Assembly: GCA_025526935.1 (NCBI GenBank)
Contig: JAHLKD010000095.1
Coordinates: 150,038-214,037, forward strand
DNA from: Cladochytrium replicatum
Taxonomy: Eukaryota > Chytridiomycota > Chytridiomycetes > Cladochytriales > Cladochytriaceae
Direction: 5' to 3'
Length of the DNA: 64,000 bases
Shown here: one piece after another, positions 33,651 to 42,793 of the stretch
Layout of the letters: every line of letters starts with the position of its first letter
How positions within the stretch are numbered: position 1 is the stretch's first letter
Translations under genes and position numbers: made by a program
The notes under the pieces: generated by a model
The model's input: the letters and a program-made list of their open reading frames with translations, nothing else
What the model was told of the DNA's origin: nothing
The model's database searches: none

Positions 33651-34097
33651 TAGCTGCGTACAACCGGAGAACAGATAATGTAGGGTGAAGAATGCTCACC
33701 CTTTTCTACACGCATTCAGACTGGATTGGCAGCTAGGGCAAATTGTTTCCCCCAGCTAGGATGGTCGCTATTTCAGTAACTTCTGTCTCCCACAAATTGC
33801 AATGAAACACATGGCTGTCTCCCACACTAACAGCGCGACGCTCGAACCTTTCCCTGGGTTTTGTTCTTGTTTGTCCAACCTTGAATGTATGTACCAACGT
33901 TACTCCACAACAAAATACAAATACATGTGAGTCGCAAGGCTAAAAACAGATCTTAACCAAAGCCGCACGAACCGCATGTATGTTATGCAAGCATTCGACA
34001 GATTCTAACACTTTCGACATGAGTGGCCAATACAGATCTGTGACCAACACCTGTAACCTCTCCTTTTATCCCTACCGGTGTAGAATGTGCGCAAACC
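33651..34097. other. Intergenic, nothing recognised
   Basis: About 450 bp with no coding or repeat signal I can support. It holds the 3' end of the membrane-protein gene at 34098. Confidence 0.4.
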
Positions 34098-35006
34098 TTA
34101 CTTCGACCCACTCTCATGCTTGAGCATTATAACGCCTCCACCTGAACCCCCCGAACCTTGGTTCGACTGTCTCTGGACGTCGGGTTCGCTCTGACTTGAA
34201 TTTACCACTGTAGCGGCGTCGAAGTTGGTCATCGTTGGCGGCATGTAATAGTACGGTTGATGCTGATGCTGCGGTGGGAACATGTTGGGATCCGCAAACA
34301 TTGGCTGTGGCTCGAAATGCGGTGGTGGGGGGTAGGGATGCATGGGGGGTGGTGGTTGAGAAAGTGGAGTGTAGAGGGTACCGGCGTGTTGATTGGACGC
34401 TGAAGATTTTCTTCGACGAAGTGAGAAGAGCACTGCGAAGGCGACTGCGAAAGCCAGAACAATTGCACCGACAACAATACCAGCCACCGCGGCGACGGAA
34501 AGACCGGCTGATCCGGTATCGAGGTCAACTGATGGCGACGATGTGGAAGAGATTTGGAGGAGAGATGTGGAATAGGGCGATACCACCCAGCGAACAGCGA
34601 ACGAGACTGACGAACAATTTTCTGCGACGGTTGTAGCAGTTCCATCAATGGTGGTTGCATAACGGCCGCATTTGACTAATACAGAGCAGTTGTGAGATTC
34701 AGGGAAGGTGAGCGTGGTCGATAGCGATGTGAATGGTGGGGCAACGTAAAAGTACGTCTTCGGGTCGCCTTGACCTGCCAAAAAAAAAAATCATGATTTT
34801 GGTTGGGGCTTTTGCATGCGCATTGACGCACCTGTTACCCATGAGGAGTAGTCTTGAGCATCGAGAATCCAAAGAGATGGTCTTCCCTGGGCAGCAGCGA
34901 TGGTGACATCGATTTCGGCAACGCCAGCGGGGATGGTTGCAGAGGTGCGGGTGTGGACCGTGAGTTTCAGGAACGAAGTACTTCCTCGCCAGGCAGTGGT
35001 GGCCAT
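34098..35006 (-). CDS. Single-pass membrane protein, paralog A, 283 aa
   Basis: Exon 1 (35006-34832) and exon 2 (34774-34098) give 283 residues. Residues 1 to about 140 form a beta-rich domain of unknown family (FLKLTVHTRTSATIPAGVAE, SLWILDAQDYSSWVTG, then four Cys in HNCSVLVKCGRY and ENCSSVSFAV, likely disulphide-paired). One transmembrane helix follows (GLSVAAVAGIVVGAIVLAFAV), stopped by LRRRK. The cytoplasmic tail is Pro/His/Gln-rich (PPPPMHPYPPPPH). No signal peptide is obvious at this start, so either the TM acts as a signal anchor or a 5' exon is missing. The Cys and N-glycosylation sites argue for an extracellular N-terminus. A Ty1/copia element begins about 105 bp upstream of its ATG. 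Family unknown to me. Confidence 0.72.
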
Positions 35007-35110
35007 CGTTCACAACGAATACGACGTTCCTTTGTTTTAGTTGCGAATTTTTATCAGCTTTGATATCAAAGACAACACAGGCAGACCGTGGGAACGGGAG
35101 CGGGAATATT

Positions 35111-35390
35111 TGTGGGAGTGGACGAGTGATAATGTTGTGATTGGGGCCTCGTGAGAGTTTGAAGAGACCAGTGAAATATGCTCCTTTTTGTTATGATGTA
35201 TTTACCAAGACCCACTTGCCCTTTTATAACAGAACACCGGAAAAACATTCAATCGATCCGAACTGCAAACAGAAACAAATAGCAAGCCAAATAATGATCA
35301 AGACAAGCCAAAAGACGTTTCGCATGAAATTGTGGAAATCAAACAAAGTTAGCCACAATAATATTACACCAGCCACCAATTTCTCCAACA
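35111..35390 (-). repeat. 3' LTR of the copia element
   Basis: 280 bp, begins TGTGGGAGTGGACGAGTGAT and ends AATTTCTCCAACA on the plus strand. The interior just inside it (35391-35420) is, on the coding strand, the purine-rich GAGCGGGGCC, a plausible polypurine tract. Confidence 0.9.
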
Positions 35391-35547
35391 AGGCCCCGCT
35401 CAAAACGAATTTGGATTGAGTGAAGCAAAGAAAATGTTGAAGGTTCCCAACAAAACTCTGATAAAAACAGACATGTCCCCAACACTACCTAAACCGGGTG
35501 CAAGCCATTCCTAAGGTGAGTGAACAAATCCTTCCCCAAAGGCTTTG

Positions 35548-36006
35548 TCAAGATATCTGCCAAGTTCTCTCCATTCGAACATTAACAGGCTCCGCAATGT
35601 TCTCCGCTATAGCCTCCCGGACAAACTGTAGTCGGATTTCCACGTGTTTGGTTCTTCCTCGCTCAGTCAGGTTGTGCAAATATGCAATGCACGCTTGATT
35701 GTCTTCGAAGATGGTGAACGCCTTCTTCAGTGCAAAATTGAGCTCTCCGAGAAACATCTTGAGCCAGATCGCTTCCTGTGTCGCCCCTGCAAATGCGTAA
35801 AATTCCGTCTCCATGGTCGACAGTGCTGGGGACCGCTGCAGCTGCGACTTCCAGACAATCGGTCCACCGTTAGGCAGAAACACGTAGCCAGTTGTGCCAT
35901 GTCTTGTAGTCGCATCCGCTCCAGGACCGCTTGCATCGCTATAGCCTGTGATCTGCAGACCGCCAGCCCCGCTGAATTCGATTCCTAGGTGCTTGGTGCT
36001 GACCAA
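35548..36006 (-). pseudogene. copia RNase H domain
   Basis: Encodes the copia-type RNase H: GYSDASGPGAD (first catalytic Asp), TTGYVFLPNGGPIVWKS, SPALSTMETEFYAFAGAT (catalytic Glu), IFEDNQACI and KHVEIRLQFVREAI. It lies one frame away from RT because a base is missing in an A-run near 36018 on the coding strand, so it could not be translated as part of the polyprotein. Confidence 0.85.
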
Positions 36007-36880
36007 GTATCGCAGAACTTTTTACCGCCTTCACGTCCTCTGCGCATGGATCCTCGAGGTGCCGTGAGGCTTCCATGATAGCGTGGGCGATATCAGGTCT
36101 GGTGCCTAACATCAACAACATCAACGCTCCTACTGCTTCCCGATATGGATACTCGCCCTTGGCAATTGGTGTACGTCGTCCATCTCGTTGCTCTTCCGGC
36201 GTTGCCACTGGGTTCGCCTCGTCCATCTTGAATTTCTTTAAGATCTTTTCGACGTATGTGGTCTGATCCAACCGCAGGCTTCCACCACCACCGCGAGTTA
36301 TTCGCATTCCTAAGTAACTCTCGGCATCCTCCTCCTCGCTGATTGCAAACGCTGCCCGTAAGATCTCAAAAACCTTTTCAACCATTGCCAGCGGTCCTGC
36401 CACTAGTGCATTATCTACAAACACCGCAACTAGCGCCGAGCTCGCCAGGTTCTCATTCCACAGGACGTAGACGCACGAGTTGCTTCGTAAGCGCCGCAGC
36501 CCAGATTTTTGCATTTTCTCATCAAACTCCCGATTCCACTCCATCGCCGACTGCCGCAGACCGTAGCGAGCCCTTGAAACCAAGTATACCTTGCCCGTTC
36601 TGTTGCCTTTGACCTCCGGCGGAAATTCCACATACACTTTGTGTTTCAGCAGCGCGTTGAGGTAAGCTGTCCATACATCTCCCTTCTTTAGTTTCCATCT
36701 GAAGGTTGCGGCTAGCGCGCAAATCAGTCTGAGGGTGACAAAGTCAAGCACTTGCACAAACGTTTCATCAAAGTCCACTCCTGCGCACTGCGAGAATCCT
36801 TTGGCGACAAGTCGAGCCTTAAACCAGTCGTGTTGCCCATCTGCATGAACCTTTCTCCTCAGGACCCACTTGCACCCCAC
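35939..36880 (-). pseudogene. copia reverse transcriptase domain
   Basis: RVT_2 domain: KARLVAKGFSQCAGVDFDET, then the first-Asp motif KKGDVWTAYLNALL, GLRQSAMEWNREFD, and the active-site box VAVFVDNALVAG. Copia enzymes have YVDD here, so the second catalytic Asp is Asn. The frame is lost before RNase H. This copy should be catalytically dead. Confidence 0.9.
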
Positions 36881-36910
36881 AGCCCGCTCTTCAGGTGGTA
36901 GATCGACTAT

Positions 36911-37649
36911 CTAGAACACTCCCATCGCGGCAAGTGCGGCAATTTCAAGCTGCATCGCCTCGATCCACTCCGCCCGGAAAGGTGATGCCATCGCTTTGTC
37001 TAAGGTTGGTGCCTCGGGTTCGCTGTCCACAGCTTCCAGCGCTACATCGCTCCGCGTACCAATGAGGTCGTCCACAGTAACGTCCTCAGGTCCTTCTAAA
37101 TCGGCCAAATATCCAAAGTCCCTCGGTGCAGGAACTCCTAAAATTTCCCTCAACGACGGTAAAGGTGTCCGTGGCCAGGCTTCCCAACCCGGCAGTACAT
37201 CAAACACTTTCGCACTGTTGAACAAAGCTCCGCGAGTGAAGCTGTTTTCCAAGAATCGGGCATGGTGTGATGTGATGACTCGCCCAGTATCCCACTGGTA
37301 AAACATCCACGCCCAAACCTTATCCATTCCAATGAAGATCATTCGCCAGGCTCGATCTCCCATATTCACATCATGCATACTTGCCGGGATCAGTACGTAC
37401 GCATCACAGCCGAAGACCCGGACTCGACTTACGTTTGGTTTCTTTCCGTACCAGCACGCGTAGGGCGTTATTCCTTGCTGGGACTTCTTCGGCAAACAGT
37501 TTGAGATAATGATCGAGTACTTCATCGCGTATTCCCAGAACTGCTCCGGTAGGTTTGCGTGATGAAGCATACATCAAGCGCGCGTCAGAATCGCTCTGTT
37601 TGTGCGTTCTGCTACTCCGTTGTGCTGGGGAGTGTACGGCTCTGTCGAC
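36911..37649 (-). pseudogene. copia integrase, C-terminal part
   Basis: Starts, reading leftward, at TEPYTPQHNGVAERTNR, the end of the integrase core. It then continues HHANLPEQFWEYA, CLPKKSQQGITPYACWYGKK and the GKR-like C-terminal segment. A TGA and a frame change occur near 37575. The core upstream, with the DDE residues, is absent because the nested element and a deletion replace it. Confidence 0.85.
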
Positions 37650-38204
37650 CAGGGTCTGCCACGAGTCAAATCGAGTCAAATATTTTGCTATATTTGACTC
37701 GTGACCATTTGTGGCTTCCTTTGATTGGCTCGCCAGTCAAATGCCAGACGCCCCATTTGACTCGCCAAATATTTGATATACCATTCTGTTGGACCCCTCG
37801 TCAAATGCCTTACAAATATTCGATTTGCCCAAATATATTTGACAAATAGATATTTGCCTATTCGATTTGTCAAATATTTGCCAAATGATAACTATTTGCC
37901 AAGGATGCGTACTTCATCCTACTGTGGCAGTCACGTGACTGACTTTTTGAGGTCCGTACCTCGCAAACTTATGAGTTGCTTTCCTGCTCAACCACTCCCG
38001 CGCGCGACTGGCACCCCATACAAGGCTAATCGAAGTCACATACCGCTATTGGAATATCGAGTCTGACAAGCTGGTGCGGAAGCGTACTTGATCCAACTAT
38101 GGTGGTCACGTGACTGACTTTTTGAGGCTGTACATCCCGAAGTTGTGAGTTGATCTCCTACCCAACCCACACCCCCGGCTGGCACCCGATACATTTGTAA
38201 CTTT

Positions 38205-38278
38205 AATGCTCCACGCAGGTTTCGAACCTGCAATCTCTTGAGTGAAGGCTGTCGCTGTAACCAACTGAACTACTAGAC
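38205..38278 (-). ncRNA. tRNA-like sequence with intact Pol III A and B boxes (tRNA pseudogene or SINE head)
   Basis: On the minus strand there is an exact A-box match (TAGTTCAGTTGG), a B box (GGTTCGAAACC) and a perfect T-arm (GCAGG, 7-nt loop, CCTGC). But the 5' sequence GGTCTAG cannot pair with the 3' acceptor-like GTGGAGC, and the anticodon arm does not fold. So it is not a functional tRNA. It sits inside the nested DNA element. Confidence 0.45.
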
Positions 38279-38997
38279 CTATTTGTTACTTCCTCTGTTT
38301 TGCTTTCTTGATTTTCCTTATGATGAGCGAGCTTCACTATGTGCTGCTCCATGACCATCTTGTAAGGCACTTCGGGTGTTTTTTATTGTTATGCATTGTG
38401 TGTGCAAAGTAAATAAATAACATTGTTCAAAAAAAATTACTTTTTGTTATGCATTTTATCATCAAAAGATATGTACTAAAAAAAAAGGAAGAAACAAAGT
38501 TTCATACTCGTATTTTAATTTTGCACCAGCAGGTGATATGTATTGGTTGGAAATAAATACATATTATGAAGATTCGGAAAGAATCAATATGCTGAAATAA
38601 TTATAATAATTATATTTAGAAATATGTTCTAAGAATATAACTTTAAATCAGTTTTACCAGAGACCACAGCGATGAAAATCTTGTGTCAGTCCCGACTCTG
38701 GCAGCATCTTGGGCCATGCCGAGTTCAGAAGTTGGTTCTGCTGCAGTAAAATAGCCCTGGTTATCAGCCTCCCCCTCACCCTCAACTGCTTGTGCTGAGC
38801 TTGACAATGATCTGCTTGAAGTGTGTTAAAAACCAAGGGCTTCTCCTGGCAGCGGTAGGGCGTCTTTAGCTGTACTGTAGCTAGCACAACAGCTCCAGGT
38901 TCCGTCTCTTGGCCCAGTACCTGTTCTCCCAGGTGTGTATATGCCTAATACTCCGACAGGCTGTACACTACACCCAAGCTGGTCAGGCAACCAGGGA

Positions 38998-39098
38998 ATG
39001 CTGTGGTCAAAGACATTGGTCACATCAACTCCTATATTCAAGTGAACAGTGCGTGTGGGCATACCTGTGGTCAAAGACATTGGTCACATCAACTCAAA
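38998..39098. repeat. Short direct duplication in nested element
   Basis: CTGTGGTCAAAGACATTGGT and the following TCACATCAACTC occur twice, about 62 bp apart. Confidence 0.7.
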
Positions 39099-39861
39099 GG
39101 ACCAAGCCACACCACATTCCCCACTAAATGCCAAGATCACTCCACACAGGACCTGCCAAACATGGATATAAATACATGAAATACAAGTCCATAAATAAGA
39201 ATGAAGTGGGATTGACAAAAAAACTCTCAGGTCAAAGAGAAAAAAGACAACCCAAAGGATAACCCATATAGCAAACAGTCTGATATGCTAGTTTTTAACA
39301 AAGTGTTCAACTTGCGTCGTTTACGATTGAGGGCGTTGTTCTGGGTTTCCCTCTCTTTTTCAAGGGGTGAAGATGTTGATGAACTTTTATCAATATCCTC
39401 TGGTTCTTTATTGTAGACGTTGCCCTTATTTTGTTGTTTTTTCGATCTCTTTGACCTGTATCCTAGGTAAGTCAAGTATCATTACAAGCCTGAAATTCCT
39501 ACTCACCTCCTTTTTTCTTTTGGCATTTGCTTGATGTCTACCTCAAATTACAAGAACAATCAAGGAAAGTCCAAGTTACAGCACAAACTGTTTAAGGGGG
39601 AATCGGGAGTGTAAGAGTATTAATGTTGGGTGGGGAGTCTGGAAACATATTACGACACACAATATTTGACAAATATTTGCCCAAGCCTTGTGGCCTATTT
39701 GCCAAATAGGTAGGTACCATTTGTATTTGACAAATTGGCACCGCTATTTGCTCAAATCACATTTGAGCAAATCAGGGGGCTCCCCTCGATTTGACTCGCA
39801 CAAATAAGTGCAAATAAAATTTGACAAATCAAATAAACAATTTGACTCGTGGCAGACCCTG

Positions 39862-40297
39862 TCTCTGGGTCAGATGCTTTTGCGAATTCTGTCGCGTTGT
39901 CGAGGTCGATTGTCTTGAGGATCGTTTCTTCCCAGAGGTCGACCTCGAATCGCCAGGCGCACAAGTGGCAGTCGTCCCCGGCCGATAAAGTAGGAGGTTT
40001 TTCTCGTCCAGAGTCGTCCCATACAGTGTCAACTTGGTTGATCACAGGAGGCACTCCCGATCCAGTCGGGGTTGCCGCCAGCGTCGATCCTGATCCTGAT
40101 CTGGGAGTTGCCATTGCTGGTTGTTCTGGGTCTGGTGCTGCTGCTGTTGGTGATGTTTCTGATGCGGTGTGGAACTGTGCCTCGTCGTCACTTTTGTTGA
40201 CGATCCGTTGGGGTTGTTGCTTCTTCTTTCGCTTGGGTGGTGTATAATGAATAGGTTCAATGGGTTTGTTGCTTGAGCGAAGCTGACAGTTGCTCAT
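39862..40297 (-). pseudogene. copia gag-like N-terminus
   Basis: Starts at ATG 40297 just inside the 5' LTR/primer site. A basic PPKRKKKQQPQRIV segment and low-complexity Ala/Pro/Thr sequence follow, then HLCAWRFEVDLWEETILKTI. The frame then enters the nested element. The position directly after the primer site identifies it as the element's first coding region; the sequence alone would not. Confidence 0.6.
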
Positions 40298-40332
40298 ACA
40301 ATGGGTCTCGTATCGTTGTAGATCAGAACGAT

Positions 40333-40346
40333 GGGCTCATAACCCT
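40333..40346 (-). promoter_or_regulatory. Primer-binding site (half initiator-tRNA-Met type)
   Basis: GGGCTCATAACCCT is identical to the anticodon stem-loop of yeast initiator tRNA-Met. It ends 1 nt from the 5' LTR, so the RNA of the element would pair with that tRNA region. Confidence 0.8.
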
Positions 40347-40347
40347 T

Positions 40348-40623
40348 TGTGGGAGTGGACGAGTGATCATGTTGTGATTGGGGCTCGTGAGAGTTTGAAG
40401 AGACCAGTGAAATATGCTCCTTTTGTTATGATGTATTCCCGAGACCCACTTGCCCTTTTATAACAGAACACCGGAAAAACATTCAATCGATCCGAACTGC
40501 AAACAGAAACAAATAGCAAGCCAAATAATGATCAAGACAAGCCAAAAGACGTTTCGCATGAAATGTGGAGATCAAACAAAGTTAGCCACAATAATATTAC
40601 ACCAGCCACCAATTTCTCCAACA
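40348..40623 (-). repeat. 5' LTR of the copia element
   Basis: 276 bp, TG...CA ends, matching the other LTR except for about nine small differences. Flanked outside by ATATT. Confidence 0.9.
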
Positions 40624-40805
40624 ATATTTGATAATTGAACTGTAATGAAAATCTCACAGCTCAAGAAATAAGTGTCATAGGGTCACTGGCAACAACATGA
40701 GGAATTAATTGCAGTAACTGTCATAGGGTCACTGGCAACAACGTGAGGAATCAATTGCAGTCTGGAATCCACTCCCACATCTTAGTTGTCACGGCAGAGC
40801 AGTCT

Positions 40806-41741
40806 CTATTGCACGAGCATCACAACACCTTTTCTCTCCGATACCGACACCGGTTCGGAACTAGGACTTGATCCAGCTTCGGTGGGCTGAAGTACAGCTG
40901 TGTCACTCTGATTAGAGTTCGCCAGGCTGTTATCATTACTGTTCGTTCCTGCAACCAGTGACGGTGGGGTTAAGAGCTCAACCTGTTGGGTAGTAAACTC
41001 GGGTTGGTTGAACGGGGGCCGAAGGTTCGGATCCAAGTATATTGCTTGAGGGGGATAGAACATCATGACCTGCGGCGGTTGTGCTTGCGGAACTGGAGCA
41101 AATCCCGTTGTTTGCTGTGAGAACTTGGATTTTTTGCGGCGGAAAGAGATGAAGATCGCCACTGCGACGGCAAATGCGACCGCGAACGCTCCAACTCCGA
41201 TACCTGCTGCTGCGCCAACCGAGAGACCTGTTGAACCAGCATCAGGAGAGTTGGATGGAGACACTGTCGGCGGGATGGTGATGAGAGATGTGGTATACGG
41301 TGAAACGGCCCAGCGCACTGCGAACGACACTGACGAGCAGTTTTCGGCGACGGTAGTGGCGGTTCCATCGATGGTAGTTGCGTAACGGCCGCACTTGATC
41401 AGAACCGAGCAGTTATGGGATTGCGGGAAAGTGAGTGTTGTGTTTAGCGATGTGAATGGCGGTGCGGCGTAGAAATATGTCTTCGGGTCACCTTGACCTT
41501 ACGGATGATAGTTGTATTCAATTGGGATTCGTCGCCGAATTCCTTTAGGATGTGTAAAGAACAAACCTGCCACCCATGACGAGTAATCCTGAGCATCAAG
41601 GATCCAGAGAGATGGTTGGCCTTGCTCTGCGGAGATAGTCACATCGATTTCCGCAACGCCGGCGGGAATAGTTGCAGCGGTGCGGGTGTGGACCGTGAGT
41701 TTTAAGAATGAAGTGCTACCACGCCAGGCAGTGGTGGCCAT
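40806..41741 (-). CDS. Single-pass membrane protein, paralog B
   Basis: Close paralog of the gene at 34098-35006. Exon 1 begins at ATG 41741 (MATTAWRGSTSFLKLTVHTR, identical to paralog A here) and ends WVAG. After a ~75-bp intron, exon 2 gives GDPKTYFYAAPPFTS, the same four-Cys pattern (HNCSVLIKCGRY, ENCSSVSFAV), one TM helix (GIGVGAFAVAFAVAVAIFISF) and FRRKK. The cytoplasmic tails have diverged completely: this one has NQ/S-rich sequence and ends in GVVMLVQ. Extracellular conservation with tail divergence suggests a shared ligand-facing role and different signalling or anchoring. The pair was a tandem duplication before the copia element landed between them. Confidence 0.72.
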
Positions 41742-42793
41742 TGCAGCGTTGTAGGAAGAGTCTCACGCAGAGACGTGGCGAAAAGCACCAAAAAGCAGAT
41801 ACTCAAAAGACACAGAGGGCAACGTGAAAATTTTTAGGTTGTGTCTGAGAAAAAATTGAACTAAGAAAATAATTGACCTGCCTTGCTCAAGCTTGATCAC
41901 CAACGAACACCACCAAAATCACATTGAACTCGTACCTCGGGCAACAGCCCAAGTATATTTTAACGTTGGGGGTTCGCTGATTCTTCGCTCGTTATCAGCA
42001 CCCGTTGCTCTGAAAAACAACTCGACCGCTAACGAAAACAACATCCAAACATCATGTCGCACGCTCAGAACGATCTCCCCATGTAGAAACTCTCGGTTGC
42101 TCTCCTCAGTGATTATCACTGACTGGGCAGCAGCATTTCTTCTAATACTGGTGGAGCATTCTCATGTGACATTTCCAAAGGAGTCAACTGTGATCGCAGA
42201 ATCTAAGTGATTGGGCGGATTGGTGTTCCTTTCTTTACTTTTTTGCAGCCAAGAGGAGTCTTCGCCCGAACGCATATATTTCCCTGCTTTGCAGTGGAGT
42301 ATCTTGCTGATCCGGATCAACAGCCCTCACGGAGCATCCTTTCCACATACAGCATTGCGACTCAACCCCTGCGAAACTCTAGTTGTACCCTCCACTTTTT
42401 AAGAGCGTGATCGCGTTCGTGAAGTTTCCTTTACAAGCAGTTCAACCCTCGCTCTCCTGCGCCAATCCAGTCCCCGCACCATTGCCTTTCCATTCCAGTA
42501 ACGGATCACTGCGACTCCGAGCTCAACTTGTTCGCTGGATCACACTAAATCCTCTATTTCGGAATCAAATGTAAGCATGGCACATTTTCGACACTTGGAA
42601 TTGTGCTAACATCCTGCAGTGATTTGCCTTACCGAGAGGGTTAAGTGATATCTGTAAAAGCTACCTGTAGAATCGTTTGATAACGTTGTGAATATATCAG
42701 AAGAAACAGGTAAGTTGAAGTGAAGGGAGTGTCCATCTAGAAATGCTGATCAGATATCAAAATCTTAGGTGTATAAAGATCGATATCGTATAA
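41742..42793. other. 1-kb stretch without a supportable gene
   Basis: Frames of 105 aa (41893-42210,+), 67 aa (42207-42410,+) and 63 aa (42383-42574,+) are open and lie head to tail, but I recognise nothing in them. They may be noise or an eroded gene. The last part should be the promoter of the 42794 gene. Confidence 0.4.

Larger units (their letters stand above)
37650..39861. mobile_element. Nested 2.2-kb non-autonomous DNA element with terminal inverted repeats
   Basis: Perfect 22-bp inverted repeats bound it. The left end (37650-37671) begins CAGGGTCTGCCACGAGTC; the right end (39840-39861) is its exact reverse complement. CAGGG-type ends fit hAT or related cut-and-paste elements. Both subterminal zones are crowded with CAAATATTTG/TTTGAC motifs. 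There is no transposase; the inside is AT-rich, with two diverged copies of a ~175-bp block sharing TCACGTGACTGACTTTTTGA (37932 and 38105), a tRNA-like sequence, and a 62-bp-period duplication near 39000-39098. No matching 8-bp target duplication is visible (CTGTCGAC versus TCTCTGGG), consistent with deletion next to the insertion. Confidence 0.8.
35106..40628 (-). mobile_element. Ty1/copia LTR retrotransposon with 5-bp target-site duplication, defective
   Basis: Element 35111-40623 is bounded by LTRs of 280 and 276 bp that both run TG...CA. It is flanked by identical ATATT on each side (35106-35110 and 40624-40628), a 5-bp target duplication. The coding strand is minus. Gene order from the 5' LTR (right) is a gag-like N-terminus, a gap filled by a nested DNA element, the integrase C-terminal half, reverse transcriptase, then RNase H, which is copia order. 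The primer-binding site (40333-40346) contains GGGCTCATAACCCT, the anticodon stem-loop of initiator tRNA-Met, so priming would use a cleaved half-tRNA as in Drosophila copia. Defects are loss of most of gag, protease and the integrase core, a frameshift before RNase H, and a mutated RT active site. LTRs are about 97% alike by eye, so insertion is fairly recent. Confidence 0.92.

Noticed and set aside
38198-38280. Functional tRNA gene
   Set aside because: A and B boxes and T-arm are good, but acceptor and anticodon stems do not pair.
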